NCBI GenBank assembly: GCA_025384855.1 | Contig: JALAHT010000006.1 | Span: forward strand, 1 to 53,123 | Source of the DNA: Luteirhabdus salina | GTDB lineage: Bacteria > Bacteroidota > Bacteroidia > Flavobacteriales > Flavobacteriaceae | Direction of reading: 5' to 3' | DNA: 53,123 bases | In this document: one piece after another, positions 52,966-53,123 of the stretch | Layout: each line of letters opens with the position of its first letter | Numbering within the stretch: position 1 is the stretch's first letter | Program-made: the position numbers and the translations under genes | Notes under the pieces: generated by a model | What the model saw: the letters and a program-made list of their open reading frames with translations, nothing else | Databases searched by the model: none | What the model was told of the DNA's origin: nothing

Positions 52966-52993
52966 TTTGAAATAAAAAAATGTCGTATATTTG
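52966..52993 (+). promoter_or_regulatory. rRNA promoter P3
   Basis: TTTG (52966-52969), 16 bases, TATATTTG (52986-52993), followed by GCACCCGC. Confidence 0.75.
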
Positions 52994-53027
52994 CACCCGC
53001 TTTCGAGAGGGGGCGATAATGTAGAAT

Positions 53028-53073
53028 GGCCGGGCGGGCAGCCCGGGGATGGGGTTCGACTCCCCGTCGGCCG
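53028..53073 (+). other. GC-rich double hairpin with a tRNA-like T-loop
   Basis: CCGGG (53030-53034), 7-base loop, CCCGG (53042-53046), then GATGGGG (53048-53054), TTCGACT, CCCCGTC (53062-53068). The second hairpin has a canonical tRNA T-loop. No matching 5' acceptor strand or D-arm is visible, so it is not called a tRNA. Confidence 0.4.
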
Positions 53074-53107
53074 ACAGATTGATGCCGGGATTTTTTTTGA
53101 CCGGCGA

Positions 53108-53123
53108 GTTCATTGAGGTATTG
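53108..53123 (+). promoter_or_regulatory. rRNA leader element, second copy, at the window edge
   Basis: GTTCATTGAGGTATTG, the leader element that usually lies shortly before a 16S rRNA gene in Flavobacteriia. The 16S gene itself is outside the window. Confidence 0.5.

Noticed and set aside
53004-53073. A complete tRNA gene near the right edge, suggested by the T-loop hairpin
   Set aside because: No D-arm, no 5' acceptor strand complementary to TCGGCCG, and position 33 of the anticodon-like loop is G rather than T.
1-53123. CRISPR array, insertion sequence, prophage, integron or toxin-antitoxin pair
   Set aside because: I looked for regularly spaced direct repeats, transposase and integrase motifs, phage genes and small paired toxin genes and saw none.

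Overview
The window reads as chromosomal DNA of a member of Flavobacteriia (Bacteroidota), probably marine. Signs of this are type IX secretion (T9SS) sorting domains, promoters of the Bacteroidota type (TTTG or TTG, about 19 bases, then TANNTTTG) instead of the E. coli type, almost no Shine-Dalgarno sequences, a split transketolase, bacillithiol deacetylase BshB1, DUF4199/DUF6249 membrane proteins, and low GC. The first 120 bases (about 69% GC) and the last 100 bases are much richer in GC than the rest. The left edge cuts a T9SS protein gene and the right edge stops in the leader of what should be a 16S rRNA operon. Both are repeat-type sequences that often end contigs.

Layout. 1-3.9 kb: end of a T9SS type B protein, a structured repeat, DUF1573 protein, valS. 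4.2-9.1 kb (minus strand): rsfS-ftsH-LUD-cdsA-psd-ACBP, a membrane lipid and membrane quality control operon. 9.1-19.9 kb: biotin ligase, pyrE with a START-like gene, NUDIX, M14 lipoprotein peptidase, a T9SS cargo protein, kdsA, typA, a sugar-nucleotide epimerase, meaB and an Ohr/OsmC peroxidase. 20-25.2 kb: two ECF sigma factor loci with membrane partners, each preceded by an ECF-type promoter (AAC ... CGTC) that suggests self-activation. 25.3-32.4 kb: secA, DUF2795, cobalamin adenosyltransferase, sulfotransferase, a 55-residue membrane protein, an orphan ABC ATPase and a methyltransferase. 32.5-38.6 kb: a PLP sulfur-amino-acid enzyme with bshB1, tRNA-His, M28 peptidase, a DUF2383-type stress protein and the two transketolase subunits. 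38.8-46 kb (plus strand): tgt-lptG-like-EamA, accA, dnaB and a periplasmic amidotransferase-like protein. 46-52.4 kb (minus strand): thrS-infC-rpmI-rplT and a 994-residue membrane protein. 52.4-53.1 kb: a third copy of the structured repeat and three tandem stable-RNA promoters.

Most of the window is housekeeping. The most unusual gene is the 994-residue protein at 49419-52403. It joins an LtaS/OpgB-like phosphoglycerol transferase domain, an ILEI/FAM3-like domain and a glycerophosphodiester phosphodiesterase domain in one chain, so it could both attach and remove glycerophosphate at the cell surface. Other points of interest are a tRNA-guanine transglycosylase without its three zinc cysteines, a non-AUG infC start below a hairpin, a covarying RNA repeat in three copies, a heptamer tandem repeat that runs through a stop codon, and hendecad repeats in an ECF-linked exported protein.
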